Shown piece after piece: positions 1-4,854 of a stretch of DNA of 5,370 nt; positions within the stretch are counted from its first letter, which is position 1; every line of letters starts with the position of its first letter. Origin of the DNA: Synechococcus sp. HW_metabat.21 (GTDB taxonomy: Bacteria; Cyanobacteriota; Cyanobacteriia; PCC-6307; Cyanobiaceae); assembly GCA_018623875.1 (NCBI GenBank), contig JAAZUZ010000121.1, forward strand, positions 1 through 5,370, given 5' to 3'. The position numbers and the translations under genes were made by a program. Under the pieces are notes generated by a model that did no database searches, had not been told where the DNA came from, and saw only the letters and a list, made by a program, of their open reading frames with translations.

Positions 1-562
1 CAGCCTGCACCGCAACATCACCAGCCTCGGCTTTTCGGATAAACGCCTGGAGCTGATCCAGACCGATGCGGCGATTAATCCAGGCAATTCCGGTGGTCCC
101 CTCATTAATGCCAGCGGCGAAGTCATTGGAATCAACACGTTGGTGCGTTCAGGTCCTGGGGCTGGACTGGGCTTTGCGATCCCGATCAACCTGGCCAAGG
201 GTGTCGCGGCCCAATTGAGCCAAGGGGATTCCGTTGTGCATCCCTACTTGGGCCTGCAGTTGGTTCCCCTGAATCCCCGCTTGGCCCGCGACAACAACGC
301 AGACCCCAATGCGCTTCTGCAGCTGCCTGAGCGGGATGGGGCGCTGGTGCAGCGGGTGATTCCGGATAGCCCAGCTGATCGGGCCGGCCTCCGGCGCGGA
401 GACCTGGTGGTTCAGGCGGCCGAGCAGCAGGTCAGTGACCCTGGGCAGCTCTTGCGCCTGGTTGAGGCCTCCAAGATTGGTGATGATCTGCCGATTCGAG
501 TGCTGCGGGGTGACGAGCAGATCGATCTCGCGATCCGTCCTGAAGCGCTGCCGCATTCCTGA
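1..562 (+). CDS. HtrA/Deg-family trypsin-like serine protease with one PDZ domain (5' end cut by window edge)
   Basis: This is the C-terminal 186 residues of an HtrA/Deg protease, read in the frame that begins at base 2 and ends at TGA 560–562. These enzymes degrade or refold damaged proteins outside the cytoplasm, in the periplasm or thylakoid lumen of cyanobacteria. The diagnostic motif is TDAAINPGNSGGPL; its nucleophilic serine is visible residue 30 (codon 89–91). The substrate-pocket segment AGLGFAIPIN follows. One PDZ domain occupies about residues 78–182, with a YLGLQL binding loop and the SPADRAGLRRGDLV helix/turn. The protein stops right after this PDZ, so it is the one-PDZ HtrA/HhoA/HhoB type, not two-PDZ DegP. 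The catalytic His and Asp, the signal peptide and the true start lie left of the window. Which paralogue it is (htrA, hhoA or hhoB) cannot be decided, so no symbol is given. rpiA follows 38 bp downstream on the same strand, and cotranscription is possible. No internal stop or frameshift is seen. Confidence 0.95.
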   Translation, partial: SLHRNITSLGFSDKRLELIQTDAAINPGNSGGPLINASGEVIGINTLVRSGPGAGLGFAIPINLAKGVAAQLSQGDSVVHPYLGLQLVPLNPRLARDNNADPNALLQLPERDGALVQRVIPDSPADRAGLRRGDLVVQAAEQQVSDPGQLLRLVEASKIGDDLPIRVLRGDEQIDLAIRPEALPHS

Positions 563-600
563 GGCCTGAGCTACGGTCGCGAACCAGAGAAAACGGTGTG

Positions 601-1314
601 ATGGCGGATCTGCAGGATCAGATGAAACAGGCGGTGGCGGCGGCTGCCACCGAGCAGATCCAAAGCGGAATGGTGGTGGGCCTGGGTTCAGGCTCAACGG
701 CTGCCCTGATGATTCAGGCCCTCGGCGCCAAGCTCAAGAGCGGTGAGTTGCGGGACATCGTTGGCGTCACGACCTCCTTTCAAGGCGAGGTGCTGGCGGC
801 CGAGTTGGGCATCCCGCTGCAGAGCCTGAATGCGGTGGACCGCATCGATTTGGCGATCGATGGTGCCGATGAGGTTGACCCCTCCTTCCAACTGATCAAG
901 GGCGGTGGTGCCTGCCACGTTCAAGAAAAACTGGTGGCGGTTCGTGCCAAGCGCTTCGTGGTGGTTGTGGACTCCACGAAGCTTGTGGACACCCTCAACC
1001 TGGGCTTCTTGCTGCCCGTAGAGGTAATGCCCGGTGCCTGGCGTCAGGTGCAAGGTCAGCTTCGGGAGATGGGTGGTGATGCTCAGCTGCGTATGGCGGT
1101 CAAGAAAGCCGGTCCGGTGGTAACCGACCAGGGCAATCTGGTGCTGGACGTCAAGTTCAGCGGCGGCATTGGCGATCCCGTCAGCCTGGAGAAGGAGATC
1201 AACAACCTTCCGGGCGTGCTCGAGAACGGTCTGTTCGTGAACATCACCGACCAAGTGCTGGTGGGCGAGATCAACGACGGCGTCGCGGGCGTTCGCGACC
1301 TGGTTAAGCGCTGA
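601..1314 (+). CDS. rpiA: Ribose-5-phosphate isomerase A
   Basis: A cytoplasmic enzyme that interconverts ribose 5-phosphate and ribulose 5-phosphate, serving the pentose-phosphate pathway and, in cyanobacteria, the Calvin cycle. The 237-residue protein is slightly longer than the roughly 220 residues of E. coli RpiA. It has the phosphate-binding loop VGLGSGSTAA (residues 26–35), the active-site block AIDGADEVDP (85–94) and LIKGGGACHVQEK (98–110). D87, D90, K100 and E109 each lie six positions after E. coli D81, D84, K94 and the catalytic base E103, so all key residues are present in register. Start choice: ATG 601 gives MADLQDQMKQ. A GTG at 598 is in frame directly before it and would add one residue. 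A weak purine-rich site AGAGAAA (586–592) lies 8 nt before ATG 601, or 5 nt before the GTG. The last 11 bp, including the stop, overlap the 3' end of the convergent amidotransferase gene. No terminator is apparent after the stop. Confidence 0.97.
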   Translation: MADLQDQMKQAVAAAATEQIQSGMVVGLGSGSTAALMIQALGAKLKSGELRDIVGVTTSFQGEVLAAELGIPLQSLNAVDRIDLAIDGADEVDPSFQLIKGGGACHVQEKLVAVRAKRFVVVVDSTKLVDTLNLGFLLPVEVMPGAWRQVQGQLREMGGDAQLRMAVKKAGPVVTDQGNLVLDVKFSGGIGDPVSLEKEINNLPGVLENGLFVNITDQVLVGEINDGVAGVRDLVKR

Positions 1315-1981
1315 TCCAAGCCTCCAAGACCCCGGCCAATTGGCGATTGAGTTGATCGCAGCGCGCCCTGAGGTTGGAGCGGATTGCTTGCGGGGCTTGC
1401 ACCCAAGGCCCAGGCGATGTCAGATCGCTTTGGCCGTGGCGGATCAGAGCGTCGACGCCTTCGGGGGTGGTTTCCAGATGAAATTGCAACCCGAGTGCTC
1501 GTCCGAGTCGGAAGGCTTGATGGGGGCAGGGTTCTGTGCGGGCCAAACTCTGGCAGTGCTCCGGTAGGTCGAAGCGATCCCCATGCCAATGGAAGACCTC
1601 GCTTCCGGACTGGATGGGTAGAGCACCAGCCTCGACCTGGAGTGGCCACCAGCCAATCTCACGGCTCGGGCCAGGGTGCACTTCGGCTCCCAGGGCCAAA
1701 GCCATGAGCTGGGCCCCTAGGCAGATCCCAAGCAGGGGCAGGTCTTTGCTCATGACCTTCTGCAGGAGATCGCGCTCAGGGCCAAGCCACGGGTAAGCCC
1801 CGGTGTCATGAACGCCCATCGGACCGCCCATCACCACCAGCGCTTCGAGTTCGTTTAGGGAGGGGAGGGGCTGTCCTTCAAACAAGGCGCAGATTTCGAC
1901 ACTGTGTCCATGGGCGCTGAGCCATGGAGCAATCGCTCCCGGACCTTCGAAGGGGACGTGCTGCAGGACTGTGACGCGCAC
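1304..1981 (-). CDS. Class I glutamine amidotransferase (GMP-synthase-like GATase1 domain), acceptor unknown
   Basis: A stand-alone GATase1 protein of 225 residues. The family hydrolyses glutamine with a Cys–His–Glu triad and normally passes the ammonia to a synthetase partner or domain. Visible motifs are VTVLQHVPFEGPG at the N-terminus, VMGGPMGV (oxyanion region), the nucleophile elbow LLGICLGAQ (Cys87), HWHGDRFDLP, and GLQFHLETTPEGV with His168 and Glu170. The triad is complete, so activity is plausible. The HWHGDRFDLP block and overall length fit orphan GuaA-type amidotransferases (COG0518-like) better than HisH, TrpG, CarA or PurQ. The frame stays open to 2053, but an upstream start would overlap hisD by 68 bp and add non-family sequence. 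GTG 1981–1979, 4 nt after the hisD stop, puts the family N-terminus at the start (VRVTVLQHVPF). A GAGG lies only about 3 nt before this GTG, so the ribosome site is poor and translational coupling to hisD is likely. The physiological substrate is unknown; the gene name is left blank. Confidence 0.88.
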   Translation of the reverse strand: MRVTVLQHVPFEGPGAIAPWLSAHGHSVEICALFEGQPLPSLNELEALVVMGGPMGVHDTGAYPWLGPERDLLQKVMSKDLPLLGICLGAQLMALALGAEVHPGPSREIGWWPLQVEAGALPIQSGSEVFHWHGDRFDLPEHCQSLARTEPCPHQAFRLGRALGLQFHLETTPEGVDALIRHGQSDLTSPGPWVQAPQAIRSNLRARCDQLNRQLAGVLEAWISA

Positions 1982-1985
1982 GCCC

Positions 1986-3320
1986 TCAGGCCAGTCTCCG
2001 GCGGACCGACTCCGCGTGGCTGTGGAGCCCCTCGCTGTCGGCCAGGGTGCCAACGGCAGCGCCGGTGGCCTCCAGGGCCTGCCGGTTGAATTGGATCAAG
2101 CTGGTGTGGCGCATGAAGGTTTCCACGCAGAGCGCTCCAGCAAACCGAGCCGTGCCAGAGGTCGGCAACGTGTGGTTCGGGCCGGCGAGGTAGTCGCCCA
2201 CGGCCTCCGGGGTCCAGGCCCCCATGAAGATGGCCCCGGCCTGTTGAATCTGTTCGGCCAAGGGCTCAGGCTGTTCCACCTGCAGTTCCAGGTGCTCGGG
2301 GGCAAAGCGGTCGCTCAGCTTCGCGGCCTCGTCCAGGTCGCCGCAGACCACGATCAAGCCCCAGTCATTGAGGGCCTGGCGGGTGATGGCAGCGCGAGGG
2401 TGTCCCTGCAGCTGCTGCTCAATGGCGCCGGGAATGGCCGTCGCGAGCTCCTCGCTGGTGGTCAGCAGGATGGCGGCTGCTAGCGGGTCATGCTCCGCTT
2501 GAGCCAGCAGATCGGCCGCGACATGCTCGGGGTTGGCACTGCCATCGGCAATGACCAGCACTTCGCTGGGGCCCGCCAAGGAATCGATCGCGACCCGCCC
2601 GTAGACCGCTTTTTTGGCCAGGGTCACATAGAGATTGCCCGGACCGCTGATGACGTCCACCCGTGGGATGGATTCCGTGCCGTAGGCCAGTGCTCCAATC
2701 GCTTGGGCACCACCGACCCGGTAGATCTCGTCGATGCCCGCGAGGCGCGCGGCGGCCAGGACGGTGGTGTTGATGCGACCGTCGGGTCCCGGAGGGGTGA
2801 CCATGACCACCCGCTGCACTCCAGCGACCTTCGCGGGGACGGCGTTCATTAGAACCGTGCTCGGGTAGCTGGCACGGCCTCCGGGCACGTACAGACCGGC
2901 GCGCTCCACCGGCCGCCAGCGGCGGCCCAGGCGTTCGCCGTGTTCACCTGTGATGGCCAGGTCGTTGGGGAGTTGACGTTGGTGAAAGTCCAGGATCCGG
3001 CGGTGGGCCATGGCCAGGGCCTCCTGCAGGTCGGAGGGCGTGGCAGCCCAAGCCGCCTCGAGCTCCTCTTGAGGAATGCGAAGGGGATCGGGGCGTACCC
3101 CGTCAAACCGCTCAGTTAGCTCGAAGAGCGCAGCGTCGCCTTGCGCCTGCACCTGCTCCAGGATCGCCTCAACCCGCTGGACGACCTCGCGGCTTTGACC
3201 GCTTCCGGTGCGCTCGGCGATGGCCTCCAGCCGTTGTCCAGCCTGATCGGCGTCCCGCAGAAGTTCAATCTGCAGTTGGGGGACGGACTCGGCACGGCTT
3301 GAAGGGGAGCTGGCGGTCAC
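1986..3320 (-). CDS. hisD: Histidinol dehydrogenase
   Basis: A zinc-dependent cytoplasmic enzyme that oxidises L-histidinol to L-histidine in two NAD+-linked steps, the end of histidine biosynthesis. The protein has 444 residues, against 434 in E. coli. Conserved blocks in order are AGLYVPGGRASYPSTVLMNAVPA (141–163), RVGGAQAIGALAYGT (201–215), VDVISGPGNLYVTLAKK (221–237), AGPSEVLVIAD (249–259), the LLAQAEHDP segment (271–279), FAPEHLE (339–345), VGDYLAGPNHTLPTSG (374–389) and EGLHSHAESV (430–439). Zinc ligands Gln274, His277, Asp376 and His435, and catalytic Glu342/His343, lie 15–16 positions after E. coli Q259, H262, D360, H419 and E326/H327, so the active site is intact. The start is GTG 3320–3318; there is no convincing Shine–Dalgarno before it and no upstream alternative start nearby. 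It is divergent from rpsT across 107 bp and probably heads a two-gene operon with the amidotransferase behind it. No other his genes are in the window. Confidence 0.98.
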   Translation of the reverse strand: MTASSPSSRAESVPQLQIELLRDADQAGQRLEAIAERTGSGQSREVVQRVEAILEQVQAQGDAALFELTERFDGVRPDPLRIPQEELEAAWAATPSDLQEALAMAHRRILDFHQRQLPNDLAITGEHGERLGRRWRPVERAGLYVPGGRASYPSTVLMNAVPAKVAGVQRVVMVTPPGPDGRINTTVLAAARLAGIDEIYRVGGAQAIGALAYGTESIPRVDVISGPGNLYVTLAKKAVYGRVAIDSLAGPSEVLVIADGSANPEHVAADLLAQAEHDPLAAAILLTTSEELATAIPGAIEQQLQGHPRAAITRQALNDWGLIVVCGDLDEAAKLSDRFAPEHLELQVEQPEPLAEQIQQAGAIFMGAWTPEAVGDYLAGPNHTLPTSGTARFAGALCVETFMRHTSLIQFNRQALEATGAAVGTLADSEGLHSHAESVRRRLA

Positions 3321-3361
3321 GAACCCGTGGTGCGGCGGTGACTCTTCAAGCTAGTTGCTCG

Positions 3362-3389
3362 CCCCTGGTAAACGCTCCCCGGCCAGGGG
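3362..3389. promoter_or_regulatory. Inverted repeat CCCCTGG–14 nt–CCAGGGG in the hisD/rpsT divergent spacer
   Basis: A perfect 7-bp inverted repeat: CCCCTGG at 3362–3368 and CCAGGGG at 3383–3389, with a 14-nt loop. It lies midway between the hisD start (3320) and the rpsT start (3428), where promoters for both genes must be if each has its own. No T-run follows it on either strand, so it is not an intrinsic terminator. A protein-binding dyad or a structure in one of the 5' leaders are both possible. A weak -10-like TAAGCT (3391–3396) sits just right of it on the plus strand without a matching -35. The function is inferred from position only. Confidence 0.3.
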
Positions 3390-3404
3390 GTAAGCTTGTC
3401 GACT

Positions 3405-3415
3405 GCTGAATCAGC
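3405..3415. promoter_or_regulatory. Short dyad GCTGA-A-TCAGC upstream of rpsT
   Basis: A perfect 11-bp palindrome (GCTGA, central A, TCAGC) ending 12 nt before the GTG start of rpsT, where a ribosome-binding site would be expected. With a single central base it cannot fold as an RNA hairpin without opening inner pairs, so if it has a role a dimeric DNA-binding protein is more natural. A palindrome this short can occur by chance. Confidence 0.2.
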
Positions 3416-3427
3416 GCCTTACCGTCT

Positions 3428-3730
3428 GTGGCCAATAACAAGTCGTCGAAGAAACGCATCGAGATTGCTGAGCGCAATCGCCTGCACAACCGCAGCTACA
3501 AGTCCGCGGTGCGCACCCTGGTGAAGCGTTGCTTCGCTGCTTGCACTGCCTACAGCCAGGAGCCTGGCGATGCTGCCAAGCAGGCCGTCCAATCCAGCAT
3601 GAGTGCTGCTTTCAGCAAGATCGACAAGGCCGTCAAGGTGGGTGTGCTTCACCGCAACAACGGCGCGCACCAGAAGTCTCGTCTGAGCGCTGCTGTCAAG
3701 AGCGCCATCGAGCCCGCTGCGAAGGCCTGA
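3428..3730 (+). CDS. rpsT: 30S ribosomal protein S20
   Basis: A small-subunit ribosomal protein that binds 16S rRNA at the bottom of the body of the 30S subunit. It has 100 residues, somewhat longer than the 87 of E. coli. The N-terminus MANNKSSKKRIEIAERNR (residues 1–18, initiator read from GTG) is the typical basic S20 start, followed by the long helical segment HNRSYKSAVRTLVKR and the C-terminal block GVLHRNNGAHQKSRLS (residues 75–90). The composition is strongly Lys/Arg/Ala-rich with helices throughout. The start is GTG 3428–3430, fixed by the conserved ANNKSS sequence; no Shine–Dalgarno is seen upstream. It is divergent from hisD, and tatD follows 35 bp downstream on the same strand. A run of six T (3731–3736) directly follows the stop but has no strong GC stem in front of it. 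Confidence 0.98.
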   Translation: MANNKSSKKRIEIAERNRLHNRSYKSAVRTLVKRCFAACTAYSQEPGDAAKQAVQSSMSAAFSKIDKAVKVGVLHRNNGAHQKSRLSAAVKSAIEPAAKA

Positions 3731-3740
3731 TTTTTTAGGT

Positions 3741-3766
3741 TGGATCCAAGGACACCCTTGGATCCA
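3741..3766 (+). promoter_or_regulatory. Perfect 11-bp stem / 4-nt loop hairpin reaching the tatD start codon
   Basis: TGGATCCAAGG (3741–3751) and CCTTGGATCCA (3756–3766) are exact reverse complements separated by ACAC. The right arm ends on the A of the tatD ATG (3766–3768). The best Shine–Dalgarno-like sequence for tatD, AAGGA (3748–3752), lies at the inner end of the left arm and would be paired in the folded RNA. TTGGATCCA also occurs as a 9-bp direct repeat (3740–3748 and 3758–3766), because each arm is itself palindromic around GGATCC. No T-run follows the stem, so it is not a normal intrinsic terminator; the six T lie before it. Likely roles are limiting tatD translation, marking an RNA processing site after rpsT, or binding a dimeric protein. 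The structure is plain in the sequence; the role is inference. Confidence 0.6.
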
Positions 3767-4587
3767 TGGCAGCTGCCGTCGCTCTTGAGAGCCTTCCGGC
3801 TCCTTTGATTGATAGTCACTGCCACATCGTCTTTCGAAATTTCGACGAAGACTTGGAGGAGGTTGCTCAGCGCTGGCGGGATGCCGGCGTCGGGCGCCTC
3901 CTTCATGCATGTGTGGAGCCTTCGGAGATCCCAGCGATCCGAGCGCTCGCCGATCGCTTCCCGGAGCTGCGTTACTCCGTCGGTGTCCACCCGCTTGACC
4001 CAGAGCACTGGGCGCCCGACACACAGCAGGTGTTGCGCGAGGCGGCTCAGGCGGACTCCCGGGTTGTGGCGATTGGTGAGCTTGGTCTCGATCTCTTCCG
4101 CGACAAAAATCTCGACCAGCAGCTGGCGATGCTGCGTCCCCAGCTCGACCTGGCGGTGGAGCTCGATCTCCCGGTGATCATTCACTGCCGCGATGCCGCC
4201 GAGCCGATGCTCAGCGAGTTGCGTGACCGCACTGCACGGGGTGCCTGTCCCAAGGGCGTGATGCATTGCTGGAGTGGGACCCCCGAGGAGATGAAGGGCT
4301 TCCTGGAGCTGGGCCTCTACATCAGCTTCAGCGGCAATGTGACCTTTCCCAAGGCCACCGATACCCACGCCTGTGCCCAAGTGGTCCCAGCCGACCGCTT
4401 CCTGGTCGAGACTGATTGCCCGTTCTTGGCCCCCGTGCCGCGACGGGGGAAGCGCAACGAGCCCTCCTATGTGATGGCGGTGGCCGAGCGGGTCGCAGAG
4501 CTCCGTCAGGAGCCGCTCCAAACGGTGGCCTTACAAAGCACGCAGAACGCTTGTGCTCTGTTTGGACCCGCTCTTCACAATGTATGA
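3766..4587 (+). CDS. tatD: TatD-family metal-dependent hydrolase / DNase
   Basis: A TIM-barrel amidohydrolase-superfamily protein of 273 residues, close to the usual 260–270. Characterised TatD enzymes are divalent-metal 3'–5' exonucleases or DNases; despite the name they are not needed for Tat export. Metal-site motifs are all present: LIDSHCH (His18, His20), GELGLDLF (Glu105), PVIIHCRDA (His140), GVMHCWSG (His167) and VETDCPFLAP (Asp217). The PRRGKRNEPSYV segment (residues 225–236) is also typical. ATG 3766 is chosen as the only ATG before the first motif. It leaves a 13-residue Ala-rich lead-in before LIDSHCH; a TTG at 3805 would give a canonical short N-terminus but has a poor ribosome site. 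The gene lies 35 bp after rpsT on the same strand and probably shares its transcript. Its start codon is partly within an 11-bp hairpin. The TGA stop overlaps a TATGAT box that may serve rpoB. Confidence 0.95.
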   Translation: MAAAVALESLPAPLIDSHCHIVFRNFDEDLEEVAQRWRDAGVGRLLHACVEPSEIPAIRALADRFPELRYSVGVHPLDPEHWAPDTQQVLREAAQADSRVVAIGELGLDLFRDKNLDQQLAMLRPQLDLAVELDLPVIIHCRDAAEPMLSELRDRTARGACPKGVMHCWSGTPEEMKGFLELGLYISFSGNVTFPKATDTHACAQVVPADRFLVETDCPFLAPVPRRGKRNEPSYVMAVAERVAELRQEPLQTVALQSTQNACALFGPALHNV

Positions 4588-4588
4588 T
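4561..4588 (+). promoter_or_regulatory. Candidate promoter TTTGGA–16 bp–TATGAT for rpoB at the tatD 3' end
   Basis: TATGAT (4583–4588) matches five of six bases of the sigma-70 -10 consensus and overlaps the tatD stop codon. TTTGGA (4561–4566), 16 bp upstream, is only a weak -35. This is the best -10-like box I found between the tatD stop and rpoB. If used, transcription would start near 4595 and give rpoB a leader of roughly 310 nt. It was chosen by eye among AT-poor sequence, so a chance match is quite possible. Confidence 0.3.
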
Positions 4589-4683
4589 GTTTCATTGGCC
4601 TGGCAGCGAGTCGTGATTTATCCGTGCTCGTTGCAGCCCGAAAGCGCTCACCGGGGATCTGGTGAGTTAGCCCATGACCAGTG

Positions 4684-4716
4684 GTGCGTTGTCTTTCCGG
4701 TGCGAGTTGTCGTTCC
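4684..4716 (+). repeat. Imperfect tandem repeat GTGCG(AG)TTGTC(T/G)TTCC, two copies
   Basis: Copy 1 is GTGCGTTGTCTTTCC (4684–4698). Copy 2 is GTGCGAGTTGTCGTTCC (4700–4716). Apart from a 2-base insertion (AG) in copy 2 and one T/G change they are identical, with an 18-bp period measured from TTGTC to TTGTC. They lie in the rpoB leader. Read in the frame of the short ORF at 4674, both copies encode Leu-Ser-Phe, and the T/G difference is synonymous (TCT/TCG). The pair may be a duplicated binding site, a coding repeat or chance. Confidence 0.4.
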
Positions 4717-4754
4717 CTGCGGTTTTCAAGCGATCTGAATAGGCGCCTCAGCTG

Positions 4755-4783
4755 GCCAGCCGTCCCCTTCGGGAGCGGCTGGC
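4755..4783 (+). promoter_or_regulatory. GC-rich stem-loop in the rpoB leader
   Basis: GCCAGCCG (4755–4762) pairs perfectly with CGGCTGGC (4776–4783). Inside, TCCC (4763–4766) pairs with GGGA (4771–4774) around a CTTC loop, leaving G4775 bulged, for 12 pairs in all. The outer end can add a G–T pair (4754/4784). The sequence after it is CTGTCGTCTGTGT, not a run of T, so it is at best a weak terminator. It lies 120 nt before the rpoB ATG and 12 nt after the stop of the 22-codon leader frame. Possible roles are attenuation, RNA stability or a processing site. Confidence 0.45.
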
Positions 4784-4842
4784 TCTGTCGTCTGTGTGGT
4801 GGTGTCCCGCTGACATCGCCCTCTCCGTCTTGATCACTGCCT

Positions 4843-4854
4843 GGTTTCGAAACC
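4843..4854. promoter_or_regulatory. Perfect 12-bp palindrome GGTTTCGAAACC upstream of rpoB
   Basis: GGTTTCGAAACC reads the same on both strands and ends 49 bp before the rpoB ATG. It has no central loop, so a dimeric DNA-binding protein is a more natural reader than RNA folding. A second, looser pair GCCTGG (4839–4844) / CCAGGC (4860–4865) overlaps it and offers an alternative RNA stem with a 15-nt loop. I do not recognise it as the site of a known cyanobacterial regulator. Confidence 0.35.

Noticed and set aside
598..600. GTG 598 as the rpiA start
   Set aside because: It differs by one residue from ATG 601, and ATG gives the N-terminus I expect for the lineage. Spacing to AGAGAAA cannot exclude GTG.
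149..1254. Two long minus-strand open frames (149–697 and 694–1254) opposite htrA and rpiA
   Set aside because: Both are opposite clear plus-strand enzymes with intact motifs. The open reading is explained by GC-rich codon use.
1083..1649. 188-codon minus-strand open frame crossing the rpiA–amidotransferase junction
   Set aside because: It overlaps two well-supported genes in other frames and is low-complexity Pro/Arg/Ser-rich, without domains.
1304..1981. Amidotransferase as HisH, because of the adjacent hisD
   Set aside because: The GMP-synthase-like VMGGPMGV and HWHGDRFDLP blocks do not fit HisH. hisD adjacency alone is not enough.
1982..2053. Upstream start (2053) for the amidotransferase
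   Set aside because: It would overlap hisD by 68 bp and add 24 residues unlike the family. GTG at 1981 puts the conserved VTVLQHVPF at the N-terminus.
1971..2483. 170-codon plus-strand open frame antisense to hisD
   Set aside because: It is a shadow of hisD, whose conserved zinc-ligand and GPNHTLPTSG blocks are on the minus strand. There is no family motif or ribosome site.
3728..3740. Six-T run after rpsT as an intrinsic terminator
   Set aside because: No strong GC stem lies directly in front of it; only a 3–4-bp pairing can be drawn in the rpsT 3' end. The clear hairpin comes after the T-run, which is the wrong order.
3649..4521. 290-codon minus-strand open frame antisense to tatD (and the end of rpsT)
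   Set aside because: It has no recognisable motif and a His/Leu/Gln-rich composition typical of reverse-complement frames of GC-rich genes. The plus strand carries all TatD metal-site motifs.
4580..4738. Plus-strand 52-codon frame starting MYDVSLAWQ that overlaps the tatD stop, and the 10-codon ATGA-overlapping frame at 4584–4616
   Set aside because: No ribosome site precedes either start, there is no recognisable motif, and the region looks like a non-coding leader.
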